Source: CAZBAF01 sp964490245 (GTDB lineage: Bacteria > Patescibacteriota > Saccharimonadia > Saccharimonadales > JACDBH01). Taken from it: 64,000 bases of DNA. This document shows positions 24,248 through 31,243 of this stretch, piece after piece (position 1 is the stretch's first letter; each line of letters starts with the position of its first letter). The translations under genes were made by a program, and so were the position numbers. The notes beneath the pieces are model-generated. The model was given only the letters and a program-made list of their open reading frames with translations, was not told where the DNA came from and made no database searches. The stretch is taken from the NCBI GenBank assembly GCA_964490245.1, contig CAZBAF010000001.1, positions 124,001-188,000 of the forward strand, given 5' to 3'.

Positions 24248-24296
24248 TATAATAAGTTCAATAAACGCGGAAGCAGAAATGCAACCGCGTTTTTTT
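24248..24296 (+). promoter_or_regulatory. Promoter-hairpin module 6
   Basis: Extended -10 TGGTATAAT (24,248-24,253); stem AAACGCGG / CCGCGTTT from 24,263 with an inner GCA/TGC stem closed by GAAA, then TTTTTTT. It drives the lysis genes. Confidence 0.75.
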
Positions 24297-24326
24297 ATTG
24301 GCAAATTCAGCAATATAGGGATGGGC

Positions 24327-24608
24327 ATGCAGGACAACATGGAACACACAACACCCACAAAAGACGAACTTAAGTTGATCATCGACAACTCGCTCTTAGA
24401 GCAGGAGAAACGATTGACTAAGACTCTTGGGGAAGCACTGCAAAATCAGAACAAGATCTATATGGAAAACATCTTAAAGCTGAGCGATAGGGTGACGAGG
24501 ATCGAGGCGAGACAGGATAGCTTCAAGTCATTAGTGGCAACCGCCTCAGCTGCATCCGGCGTATTTTCGGGTTTGATAGGATTCTTTATCGCACAACTAA
24601 CTAAATAA
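24327..24608 (+). CDS. Holin-like / hemolysin XhlA-type protein
   Basis: ATG 24,327 has AGGG at 6 bp; upstream in-frame codons run through the module hairpin. The 93-residue protein has a long charged coiled-coil region (LLEQEKRLTKTLGEALQNQNK; LSDRVTRIEARQDSFK) and one C-terminal transmembrane helix (ATASAASGVFSGLIGFFIAQL). That architecture matches XhlA-type proteins that work with a holin to open the membrane for the lysin, which is encoded next. Confidence 0.65.
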   Translation: MQDNMEHTTPTKDELKLIIDNSLLEQEKRLTKTLGEALQNQNKIYMENILKLSDRVTRIEARQDSFKSLVATASAASGVFSGLIGFFIAQLTK

Positions 24609-24621
24609 GGAGTAAAGCGGC

Positions 24622-25782
24622 ATGGCACAAATTACAGTAGCAGATATTAGTCGATGGCAAGGAGTAGTCGACTGGGATCAATTCAAGAACGCAATACAAG
24701 GCGTGGTTATCAAAGCTGGAGGTGCTGATGCTGGTATATACACCGACCCTCAACTAGCGCGCAACAAAAGCGAGGCTCGACGCGTAGGCTTGCCGATATG
24801 GTACTACTGGTACAAGGGCGCAAGTGGCACAGCAGCGCAGCAAGCAGATGCTTTTATTGCTGCAATCGGTGACTTGCGAGATGGCGAGGCACTTGTGCTC
24901 GACGATGAAAATGAAGCTGTTATCAATGTTTCATTTGTATGTGCATTTGCTGACCGCATCAAGGAGCGCACTGGTCGCAACATTGTGCTATACAGCAACC
25001 AAGCACGCTTTGTTGGCAATTTACAACCAATCAAAGATCGCAACATCGGCGCTTGGGTTGCTAAATACGGCGCAAACACTGGCACTGTAGCTGGCGCTGG
25101 CGCAGCTCCTTCAATCCCAACTCTCACAATCATTATGTGGCAGTACACAAGCCGTGCAGTGGTCGCTGGCGTCACCGCCAATACTGTAGATATGAACATT
25201 TTCTATGGTGACCAAAATGCTTTCCGAGCTTATGGAAACGGTAAACCAGTCGACGTTAAGCCATCACAACCGCAACTGCCAGCCCCTAACCCAATTAGCG
25301 GCACATACACGGTGGTCGCTGGAGACACTCTATCTGGAATTGCTGCTCGCTTTGGTACCACATACCAACACCTTGCTGAGATTAATGGCATCGCTAATCC
25401 TAACTTGATTAAAGTTGGTCAGGTACTAAAAGTACCTAGTGCTGGTGTGTCTCAAAATACAGGCTTAAATGTTCAAGAGTACACGGTCGTCAAGGGTGAC
25501 ACACTTTCAGGTATAGCCGCCAAGTTCGGCACAACCTATCAGGTTCTAGCTCAAGTAAATGGCATCGCTAATCCTAATCTGATCTATGTCGGCCAAGTCC
25601 TGACGATTCCATCGACAAAGACCTCTATACCAAGTGGCGGTACGGTGCATGTTGTTCAGAAAGGCGAAACACTCTCTGGTATTGCCGCTAAATACGGCAC
25701 TACATATCAAATACTCGCCCAGCGTAATGGTATTAGTAATCCTAATCTGATCTATGTCGGCCAAAAAATAAGAATTAACTAG
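24622..25782 (+). CDS. Endolysin: GH25 lysozyme with three LysM domains
   Basis: The 386-residue protein begins with a GH25 muramidase (residues 1-205): ADISRWQGVVDWDQF, VVIKAGGADAGIY and the catalytic acidic cluster ALVLDDENEA (about 91-100), then GAWVAKYG and MWQYTS. After a proline linker come three LysM repeats (about 230-273, 290-333, 343-386), each with GDTLSGIA/GETLSGIA, FGTTYQ/YGTTYQ and NPNLI-x-VGQ. Repeats 2 and 3 are nearly identical, suggesting recent duplication. It cleaves the MurNAc-GlcNAc bond of peptidoglycan; no signal peptide, so it needs the holin. AAGGAG precedes ATG 24,622. Confidence 0.93.
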   Translation: MAQITVADISRWQGVVDWDQFKNAIQGVVIKAGGADAGIYTDPQLARNKSEARRVGLPIWYYWYKGASGTAAQQADAFIAAIGDLRDGEALVLDDENEAVINVSFVCAFADRIKERTGRNIVLYSNQARFVGNLQPIKDRNIGAWVAKYGANTGTVAGAGAAPSIPTLTIIMWQYTSRAVVAGVTANTVDMNIFYGDQNAFRAYGNGKPVDVKPSQPQLPAPNPISGTYTVVAGDTLSGIAARFGTTYQHLAEINGIANPNLIKVGQVLKVPSAGVSQNTGLNVQEYTVVKGDTLSGIAAKFGTTYQVLAQVNGIANPNLIYVGQVLTIPSTKTSIPSGGTVHVVQKGETLSGIAAKYGTTYQILAQRNGISNPNLIYVGQKIRIN

Positions 25783-25790
25783 GGGGGTAT

Positions 25791-26105
25791 ATGGAACTCT
25801 TTGTGCAAATCGTACAGCAAATCATCACATACGGTAGCCTTGCTCTGGCTTCTGGTGTTGTAGCAAGCCTTTTGACTCAATTGCTAAAGTTTAAGTTTGT
25901 CCTCGCTCCAGCTAAGAGATGGCCGCGTACGGTCGCTGGTATAGTGTCCGCAATTGTGAGCGCTGCTGCAGTATCTACGTTGCCTCAGTTTGTGCTTGCG
26001 ACATGGATTGACTGGGTGATTTTTGCAGGTGCTACGTTCGCTGTAGCAACACAAAGCTACAACCTAGTGCATGAGGCTATCAAAAATGCTAGGCAGGATC
26101 AGTAA
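25791..26105 (+). CDS. Holin
   Basis: A 104-residue protein with three hydrophobic segments (YGSLALASGVVASLLTQLL; TVAGIVSAIVSAAAVSTL; WVIFAGATFAVATQSYNLV) and basic loops, preceded by GGGGGG. The size, three-helix topology and position right after the endolysin are those of class I holins, which form the membrane holes that release the lysin. Confidence 0.8.
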   Translation: MELFVQIVQQIITYGSLALASGVVASLLTQLLKFKFVLAPAKRWPRTVAGIVSAIVSAAAVSTLPQFVLATWIDWVIFAGATFAVATQSYNLVHEAIKNARQDQ

Positions 26106-26232
26106 GGCTATTGCAACCGTCTTTGCCGTAGGCTTCATACTATATGCGCTCCAATGGGTGCATTTGTTTGAGCGGATTATGTTGATTTGCGAACGTAACC
26201 CTAACTTTTTGGCGGACTGCAGGAGGCCATAG
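26086..26232 (+). CDS. Small membrane protein overlapping the holin gene (48 aa)
   Basis: In the +1 frame relative to the holin end, ATG 26,086 has GAGG at 8 bp. The product begins MLGRISKAI, has one transmembrane helix (ATVFAVGFILYALQWV) and ends with a short cysteine-containing tail. Overlapping small one-helix proteins in lysis cassettes are often spanins or lysis regulators, but there is no lipobox here. The next gene's ribosome-binding site (AGGAGG) lies inside its end. Confidence 0.5.
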   Translation: MLGRISKAIATVFAVGFILYALQWVHLFERIMLICERNPNFLADCRRP

Positions 26233-26233
26233 C

Positions 26234-26518
26234 GTGGAGAGGTACCCTTGTGATCCATCACGAGAGTGCCCAATACGAGAGACAATTGGATGTTTTGAAG
26301 ATGTCCATCACAAAAAATGGCCACGTAGAGTTTATCGACGCATGGGTAAAATCGCTATGCAGTACCGCGAGCTTGAAGAAAACAAGGTCATAATGTGCCG
26401 ACACCTACATAACGAATTACATGCTACTGAGCCGCCACCAGAAACGCCTTCACGCGCTGAAATGCTGGAAGCTATACAACGTGCTATGGCTGGATTTGCA
26501 ATGCAGTCGGTAAAATGA
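26234..26518 (+). CDS. HNH-like small protein
   Basis: GTG 26,234 is preceded by AGGAGG at 7 bp. The 94-residue protein has cysteines (YPCDPSRECPIRETIGC) followed by FEDVHHKKWPRR and CRHLHNELHAT, the spacing of metal-bound Cys/His residues and the DVHH element recalling HNH nucleases. It lies at the end of the lysis operon, immediately before shufflon site C. HNH proteins in phages often serve in packaging; here that is only an inference. Confidence 0.55.
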   Translation: MERYPCDPSRECPIRETIGCFEDVHHKKWPRRVYRRMGKIAMQYRELEENKVIMCRHLHNELHATEPPPETPSRAEMLEAIQRAMAGFAMQSVK

Positions 26519-26550
26519 CTTAACATATCACAAAATCGTATTTAACATTG

Positions 26551-26569
26551 AATTATCGTTACACGGCAT
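26551..26569 (+). repeat. Shufflon site C
   Basis: Same 19 bp as site A, rightward. The codon just before the IIVTRH frame is TGA, so in this silent position the cassette is closed to upstream translation. Identity with site F extends several bases on both sides. Confidence 0.86.
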
Positions 26570-26986
26570 CTTGGGCCTAGTGGCAGCCTACAGCTGCCCT
26601 TTACAAACATAGCAAAAGCATCTATAGGCACCTCGAAGCGTCTGACGGCGTCAAATATATCAGGGGGTTCGAGCGGCGTAACGGCAATATCTACAACCTT
26701 TGATTTTTTAAGCGGTCAAACATACCTCATACACTTCAGCTCGCAGCAATCATCGTCAAGCGACGGCGGAGTGTGGTACTCCCAGTTGAATGTCGACGGA
26801 TCTTCGAGGGCTACGAGCCGGTATTCAGGTGCAGGTGGCGTTCAGATGTCGGCAGCGATAACAGACGTCTACACGGCATCATCATCTTCAGCGCTAACGG
26901 TATCGATAACCCTGCATCGTGCAAGCGGCTCAGGTAATACAAATTGTGAGACACCGCGCTTGATGATTATTCCAGTTATAAATTAG
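26551..26986 (+). CDS. Silent tail-fibre cassette C
   Basis: Reads IIVTRHLGPSGSLQLPFTN, then a serine/glycine-rich beta domain (SGGSSGVTAISTTFDFL; QTYLIHFSSQQSSSS; TVSITLHRASGSG) ending RLMIIPVIN with a stop at 26,984. There is no start codon, and an in-frame TGA immediately precedes the site. The C-terminal IIPVIN resembles the IIPIRA end of cassette B, suggesting the same fold. It faces cassette D tail-to-tail, 14 bp apart. Confidence 0.82.
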
Positions 26987-27000
26987 CAGCAGCGCTCTAG

Positions 27001-27325
27001 CTATGGCAAAAATGCAACCCAGTTGAATGATCCGCTAATATCAACTCCCGCATTTGTACGACCCAATATTGAGAATGACGTGGCCGACACGGACAACAAG
27101 TGCACCGCTACAACGCTTGCATTATTGTCTCTCGGTGTAGCTATCACGATAGGTGTAGTGCTAAATGCCACGGGAAAGTTTACAGTAGTCGCACCCCCAC
27201 CAGACCCTGTGGTTTTGAATATGACCGGGTTGTTACCAGCCTGTATGCGATTTTTCATTGAAGTTAACCAATCCAGCTTGTCGCTGGTCACGTTGGCATT
27301 CTTTAGATGCCGTGTAACGATAATT
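27001..27325 (-). CDS. Silent tail-fibre cassette D
   Basis: Leftward from site D: IIVTRHLKNANVTSDKLDWL, then TSMKNRIQAGNNPVIFKTTG and strands (TTVNFPVAFSTTPIVIATP; VSATSFSILGRTNAG; FNWVAFLP). The segment FSTTPIVIATP followed by a short C-terminal strand is typical of H-type lectin-like fibre tips. An ATG inside could start a 96-residue frame but has no ribosome-binding site. A TGA precedes the site in frame. Confidence 0.82.
27307..27325 (-). repeat. Shufflon site D
   Basis: Exact inverted copy of the 19-bp site, flanked upstream (leftward reading) by CAATTGA as at site F. It lies 13 bp before the TATAAT of module 7, the same offset as site B to module 6. Confidence 0.86.
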
Positions 27326-27338
27326 CAATTGATTACGG

Positions 27339-27380
27339 TATAATTAAAGTAATAACGCGGTGCGAATGACCGCGTTTTTT
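27339..27380 (+). promoter_or_regulatory. Promoter-hairpin module 7
   Basis: TATAAT 27,339-27,344; stem AACGCGGT / ACCGCGTT from 27,354 with a 7-nt loop; TTTTTT and then ATTTGG. It precedes the gene group at 27,395-29,296. Confidence 0.73.
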
Positions 27381-27394
27381 ATTTGGAAAGCACC

Positions 27395-27994
27395 ATGAAT
27401 CAAGACAAATCAGCAAGACAATATGCAGTACCAGTTAGAGGCTCAATATGGGGTCTAAATTATAATGATCGCACCGAGCGTGACCTTCAGTATGTGTCTC
27501 CGCCCGGCAATTCTGCTGACACTGCCAAGTACTTCCCATATACATACGCATATGCGAACGTAACATTCCCACCTACAATTGGTGCGTCAAAAATATGTCC
27601 AATCCGCATACTCCAGCCACATTATGGCGAGATTATTGAGTGTTATGCTGACCTTCAGCTTACACCAGCAGCTGGAGATAGTGACCTCACGATGAAACTT
27701 GCGATTGGAATATTTGACGGCAGCTCATACAATCCTGTCACAAACTACACAGACGAGGAAATCAATGCATCGTGGCGCAGAATACGCGGCAGTGATACGC
27801 CGCTCAGCGTTAGTGGTGGTGTCATATCAGCAGATTTACTTGATCTTAAGAATGCGATACCTAAGTATGGCGACGACAACTACCGAGAGGATGCTTTTGT
27901 TCTGTTGATTGTATTCAATAAAGTGCCTGTCATATCTGGCGCATTCCACTTTAATTATTTGAATATTCATACTAGCGTTACGGGGGCACTCTAA
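27395..27994 (+). CDS. Hypothetical virion-associated protein
   Basis: ATG 27,395 has GGAAAG just upstream; an in-frame TTG lies at 27,383. The 199-residue protein is rich in tyrosine, aspartate and asparagine with alternating strands (YFPYTYAYANVTFPPTIGA; ADLQLTPAAGDSDLTMKLAIGIFDG; AFHFNYLNIHTSV). No domain recognised. It sits between two shufflon cassette pairs with two similarly unusual proteins, so a role in the tail tip or host contact is plausible but unproved. Confidence 0.55.
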   Translation: MNQDKSARQYAVPVRGSIWGLNYNDRTERDLQYVSPPGNSADTAKYFPYTYAYANVTFPPTIGASKICPIRILQPHYGEIIECYADLQLTPAAGDSDLTMKLAIGIFDGSSYNPVTNYTDEEINASWRRIRGSDTPLSVSGGVISADLLDLKNAIPKYGDDNYREDAFVLLIVFNKVPVISGAFHFNYLNIHTSVTGAL

Positions 27995-28518
27995 TGAATC
28001 AAGGTAGGCGCAACTTGGGATTTCCTAGCAACCAAACAAAGGGTGATGATTGGGGTTATTTTGCTGGATGTGGTGGTGCTGGTGGTGGCGGGTGTGTTGA
28101 TCCTGCAAATTTCAGCTACATCTACTGGGGCATAAAAGTCAATCCTTTCTCGATGCACAACAGCAAGCTTGTGCTACTTAATGAGTCATTTAAGCCTTAC
28201 ACCGATTCATCAGCTGGATTTTGTGATCACAACGCCGATCAGCCGCGTGGGTTCGATGTATTACTACTGTATAAGGCTCCAATTAGTGGGCTAGACCGCA
28301 GCAAAGCTACCAGCATAGTGACAATACCTGCTAACATAACGCTGCCTTATGAGATTGAATTTGATTCGCAAGACATACCACAGCCAGATCATCCAGATTA
28401 TGAGCGTCGAATCTGGGTTGCTCTAGATATGTACACTAGCGGTCTTATGATCGAGGGTATCGCACAAAATACAGAGGTTATGAAAACCCTAAAGCTAAAT
28501 TGGGAGGGTCGGCCATGA
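27994..28518 (+). CDS. Hypothetical virion-associated protein
   Basis: Starts in an overlap with the preceding stop (TAATG). The 174-residue protein opens with a glycine-rich stretch (DDWGYFAGCGGAGGGGC), then strands rich in aromatic residues (FSYIYWGIKVNPFSMHN) and DIPQPDHPDYERRIWVALDMYTSG. Like its upstream neighbour it looks extracellular/virion-like in composition; no family recognised. Confidence 0.55.
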   Translation: MNQGRRNLGFPSNQTKGDDWGYFAGCGGAGGGGCVDPANFSYIYWGIKVNPFSMHNSKLVLLNESFKPYTDSSAGFCDHNADQPRGFDVLLLYKAPISGLDRSKATSIVTIPANITLPYEIEFDSQDIPQPDHPDYERRIWVALDMYTSGLMIEGIAQNTEVMKTLKLNWEGRP

Positions 28519-29009
28519 CTTTATCGACGCGTAACCAAGAATATAAATACCAGTACAAGATTGTGTCTGTTGGTGGTGAGATTACTTTTTGCGGCAATGG
28601 GCCGACACTTATGGTGTCAGTACCAGAAAACCTACTCGACATAAAAGCAATGTTCATGCATGCCGTGCTGCAGTTTGACAATACAGTTCCAAGCGGTAAC
28701 CGTAAAATACACTGGGCTGGCGGCGACTATCCTATGACTCTCAACGGCATACCAAAACCAACCGAAGGTAACATGAAATACGTCAATCTGTCTGCAGATC
28801 CAGCCACTCGCATCGCAGATTTAAAACTCGACATAACCGAACTTAAAGAAGGGTTTATGAAACAACTTGAAGATGACGCACCATTCGCATTCGACCAACA
28901 GAAAATAAATCTCAATCTAATCACCGATATTGACGGTGGATTTGACGTAACAGGAAAGGTCATCTTATGGAAGGTAGATTTCGTATACACTACAAGCGGA
29001 ATACAGTGA
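28515..29009 (+). CDS. Hypothetical virion-associated protein
   Basis: ATG 28,515 overlaps the previous stop and has GGGAGGG upstream; the TTG at 28,500 is a worse start. The 164-residue protein is beta-rich (YKYQYKIVSVGGEITFCG; LMVSVPENLLDIKAMFMHAVLQ; ADLKLDITELKEGF; VTGKVILWKVDFVYT). No recognised domain. It ends by overlapping the zinc-ribbon gene in another frame. Confidence 0.55.
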   Translation: MTLSTRNQEYKYQYKIVSVGGEITFCGNGPTLMVSVPENLLDIKAMFMHAVLQFDNTVPSGNRKIHWAGGDYPMTLNGIPKPTEGNMKYVNLSADPATRIADLKLDITELKEGFMKQLEDDAPFAFDQQKINLNLITDIDGGFDVTGKVILWKVDFVYTTSGIQ

Positions 29010-29296
29010 TACCGCCATCGCCGGGCCGCAAGCGAATCAAAAAAACGAAGCGATTCAACGGGTATCAACATCTTGGCAAAAAGATGACGTATAGCCCAAA
29101 GACTTGCGCTACGTCACGATGTATTTGGTGCGAGGCTCCTTTTGGTGGGCAGTTCCGTATCATATGCCCTGTGTGTCGTAATTGCCAATACTGTGGGCTT
29201 GCATCGACTGCAAGCCTTGCGAGCTGTCCAAACTGCGGCAATAAGCCTGATGACGATCTACGCGTCCAAAAGACCGTGCTGAGGCCAAGTCGTTAG
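28967..29296 (+). CDS. Zinc-ribbon protein
   Basis: ATG 28,967 has AGGAAAGG about 8 bp upstream and lies within the previous gene. The 109-residue product is basic at its N-terminus (KRIKKTKRFNG) and carries three CxxC-type pairs (CIWCEAPFG; CPVCRNCQYCG; CPNCGNKP), enough for two zinc sites of a double zinc ribbon. Its stop TAG lies at the edge of site E. Function unknown; a transcription or nucleic-acid role is suggested by fold only. Confidence 0.6.
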   Translation: MEGRFRIHYKRNTVIPPSPGRKRIKKTKRFNGYQHLGKKMTYSPKTCATSRCIWCEAPFGGQFRIICPVCRNCQYCGLASTASLASCPNCGNKPDDDLRVQKTVLRPSR

Positions 29297-29315
29297 AATT
29301 ATCGTTACACGGCAT
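29297..29315 (+). repeat. Shufflon site E
   Basis: Exact 19-bp copy, rightward, beginning at the base after the zinc-ribbon gene's TAG stop. It opens cassette E. Confidence 0.86.
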
Positions 29316-29705
29316 CTTGCCGATGGCGCTAATCTCAAAATACCTACCGCCAATATGGTGGCGATCGGCGATTATTCCACATCTGAAGTCGACACTGGCT
29401 ACAAGTGGATTGATGGTAAACCCATTTATAAAAAGACCGTTAGCTTCGGGTCGCTTCCGAATAGCACAAGTAAAAGTGTCGCTCACGGCATATCGGGTAT
29501 TAGCAATGTAATCGAATTTAAGGGCTGGACTCACAACCCATCGTTAGGATTCTGGTATTCCTTTAATTCCGCCTCGAACTCTGCGGCATCTGGTAATGCT
29601 CTTTTTGGGGCAAGGGTCGAGGCGTCTGACATCACTATAGCTACGAACTTTGATGGAAGTGGGTATACTACTTGCTACGTAACTGTTTGGTACACAAAGA
29701 CCTAG
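29297..29705 (+). CDS. Silent tail-fibre cassette E
   Basis: Reads IIVTRHLADGANLKIPTAN, then GDYSTSEVDTGYKWIDGKP and strands (KKTVSFGSLPNSTSKSVAHG; NVIEFKGWTHNPSLG; TCYVTVWYTKT). The motif TGYKWIDGKPIYKKTVSFG is common in phage fibre C-terminal tips. No start codon of its own. Cassette F lies tail-to-tail with a 113-bp gap. Confidence 0.82.
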
Positions 29706-29818
29706 CTAATTCAGGCAAACCCGAACTCTACGGTGGGGCAAAGCACCTTGCAAACCCACCGCACAATCCGCGTTTCCTTATTCTAATTATATCAAAAAAC
29801 CATAAGCACAACAGATAT
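29706..29818. other. Gap between cassettes E and F with inverted repeat
   Basis: Contains CGGTGGG ... CCCACCG (29,731-29,737 and 29,755-29,761), possibly a bidirectional terminator for whichever cassette is expressed. No gene is visible. The other two cassette pairs have gaps of only 2 and 14 bp. Confidence 0.4.
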
Positions 29819-30302
29819 CTAACCGTTAACCCTACTTATAAGATGTCCGGAAAAGTACGAATTAGCAAATGTAGCATCAGTGTCTACTGTAGCGCCTACT
29901 GAGTAAGCTTCAACTCTAACCGTATCGCCCTCTTCTAGTTTTAAGTCCATTGACATCACTAATTGGTACAGGGCGCTACTAGATAGATCATTGCCGCGAT
30001 AATTTGGAGTGTCTCCCGGCGATCCATTAATAAGCAGGCCGATAAACACACGGTTAGATACATTATTAAATCTTATAGTTGCATCAAAGTGATATACCCC
30101 GTCAACTGGCGCAGTAAAGACATTTGATGCATAGTTATCACCTAAGTCGTAGATCTCTGTCTGATAGTTGACCACAGTATGAGCTCCTGACGATAATGAT
30201 TGAGAGTTTGTTTGGGTGGCTAAAAATGCGATACCATTGCGCCATATGGAGTCGTTAATCTCAAGATTTCCGGCACCACCAAGATGCCGTGTAACGATAA
30301 TT
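29819..30302 (-). CDS. Silent tail-fibre cassette F
   Basis: Leftward from site F: IIVTRHLGGAGNLEINDSIW, then SSGAHTVVNYQTEIYDLGDN, FTAPVDGVYHFDATIRFNN and SYFSGHLISRVNG. The FTAPVDGVYHFDATI strand and the closing SYFSGHLI element are hallmarks of C1q/TNF-like jelly-roll tips found in phage fibres. It is the longest cassette. An internal ATG gives a 118-residue frame without a ribosome-binding site. TGA precedes the site in frame. Confidence 0.84.
30284..30302 (-). repeat. Shufflon site F
   Basis: Exact inverted 19-bp copy with CAATTGA context as at site D. It is the last site, 45 bp before module 8 and about 950 bp before the recombinase gene. Confidence 0.86.
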
Positions 30303-30346
30303 CAATTGGATAACAGATGTGGGTTGCAGTTATTGTCTCAACGTGG

Positions 30347-30420
30347 TATATTAATAGTAATTTTCCGGAGTGATAAAAAGACAGCCTCATGTCCAACAGT
30401 GGATTTGAGGCTGTTTGCAT
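30347..30420 (+). promoter_or_regulatory. Divergent promoter-hairpin module 8
   Basis: Extended -10 TGGTATATT (30,347-30,352) followed after 28 bp by a different stem, ACAGCCTCA / TGAGGCTGT (30,381-30,389 and 30,406-30,414), and TTTGCATTTT. The layout is as in modules 1-7 but stem sequence and spacing differ, so it may be regulated separately. It precedes the winged-helix gene. Confidence 0.55.
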
Positions 30421-30459
30421 TTTAGCGAGCCTCACCAAAAAAGCGAGGGTAATACATAG

Positions 30460-30783
30460 ATGGGTAGCAAGCAAGTTGCACTGCGATCCAAGCAGTGCGT
30501 GCCTGTGTCGCCCGAGATTGTGTGTATGCTGGGGAATAATGTTGCTGCGGCGTATTTCTATACGCAACTGCTATATTATGATCGCTATGGTCAAAAAGAC
30601 TCTCATGGTTGGTTCGACAAGAACTCGCGCGAAGTAGAATCTGATATTGGCCTAGGGAGGCGACAGCAAGAACATTCTCGGAAGATACTGGAGCAGAAAG
30701 GATTGATAGAGACACGATCTATACGCGGTGGGCCAAAACCTACCGTTAAGTATCGTATACTCGTACGCTATACGAATCGATAA
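30460..30783 (+). CDS. Winged-helix protein (replication initiator or regulator-like)
   Basis: ATG 30,460 has GAGGG upstream. The 107-residue protein reads as a phage winged-helix: GNNVAAAYFYTQLLYY, GWFDKNSREVESDIGLGRRQQEHSRKILEQKGLIETRSIRG with the recognition helix and a beta wing, then VKYRILVRY. This pattern is shared by phage replisome organisers and regulators that respond to feature of DNA. A terminator follows, and a putative origin lies just downstream, which favours an initiator role. Confidence 0.6.
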   Translation: MGSKQVALRSKQCVPVSPEIVCMLGNNVAAAYFYTQLLYYDRYGQKDSHGWFDKNSREVESDIGLGRRQQEHSRKILEQKGLIETRSIRGGPKPTVKYRILVRYTNR

Positions 30784-30805
30784 CCCTCACTTGCTTGATG
30801 AAACT

Positions 30806-30832
30806 ACCCAGCTATAAAAGCTGGGTTTTTTA
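30806..30832 (+). terminator. Intrinsic terminator after winged-helix gene
   Basis: ACCCAGCT / AGCTGGGT (8 bp, 5-nt loop) followed by TTTTTATT, 22 bp after the stop at 30,783. Confidence 0.85.
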
Positions 30833-31243
30833 TTGATCTAAGACTGTGGATAAATTGCTAAAAGATGTGGAAAAATAGCCCTTTTTTAGTGGAAAAGGGT
30901 GTGGGAATCCTCAATCTCAAAGCACAAAGTGTACATTTGAGCTACTACTGTATCATAGCACAAATTGTACGTCGTATATATAAAGAAGAATAAAAGAATA
31001 GTAGTAATAATGGGCAAACTATTCGCAGAATAAATCAGCACTCCTCACAACTTCCTATTGTACCAATTTCTAACAGAGGTGAGCAGACTTGTTTTAAGTA
31101 GTAAAACAGATCATACTCAAGGTACCAATTGGGAGTTTAGGCTTCTGTTCGTTGCCTTTCAGTCGAGTGCTCGATAGATAAAACAAAAGGGGTGAATCTA
31201 TCAAGCTAAATTGAGGTGGGCGGAAAGGACAGTCAACAGTCAC
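30833..31243. promoter_or_regulatory. Probable phage origin/operator and recombinase control region
   Basis: No gene fits these 410 bp. They contain a perfect DnaA box (TGTGGATAA, 30,845-30,853) and a related TGTGGAAAA, an inverted repeat CCCTTTT...AAAAGGG, two direct 14-bp repeats AGCACAAAGTGTAC (30,921-30,934) and AGCACAAATTGTAC (30,957-30,970) 36 bp apart, and two copies of GTACCAATT near 31,060 and 31,120. The region is AT-rich between the repeats. Together these suggest an origin and repressor or integrase arm sites; none is proved. Confidence 0.5.

Noticed and set aside
23808..30302. Leftward frames in the fibre region as independent genes (85, 96 and 118 residues)
   Set aside because: Their apparent starts are internal ATGs without ribosome-binding sites; the protein-like sequence extends upstream to the 19-bp sites, so they are parts of silent cassettes.
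23230..30302. Diversity-generating retroelement acting on the fibre
   Set aside because: No reverse transcriptase and no template/variable repeat pair with adenine-specific changes; variation is by whole alternative cassettes.
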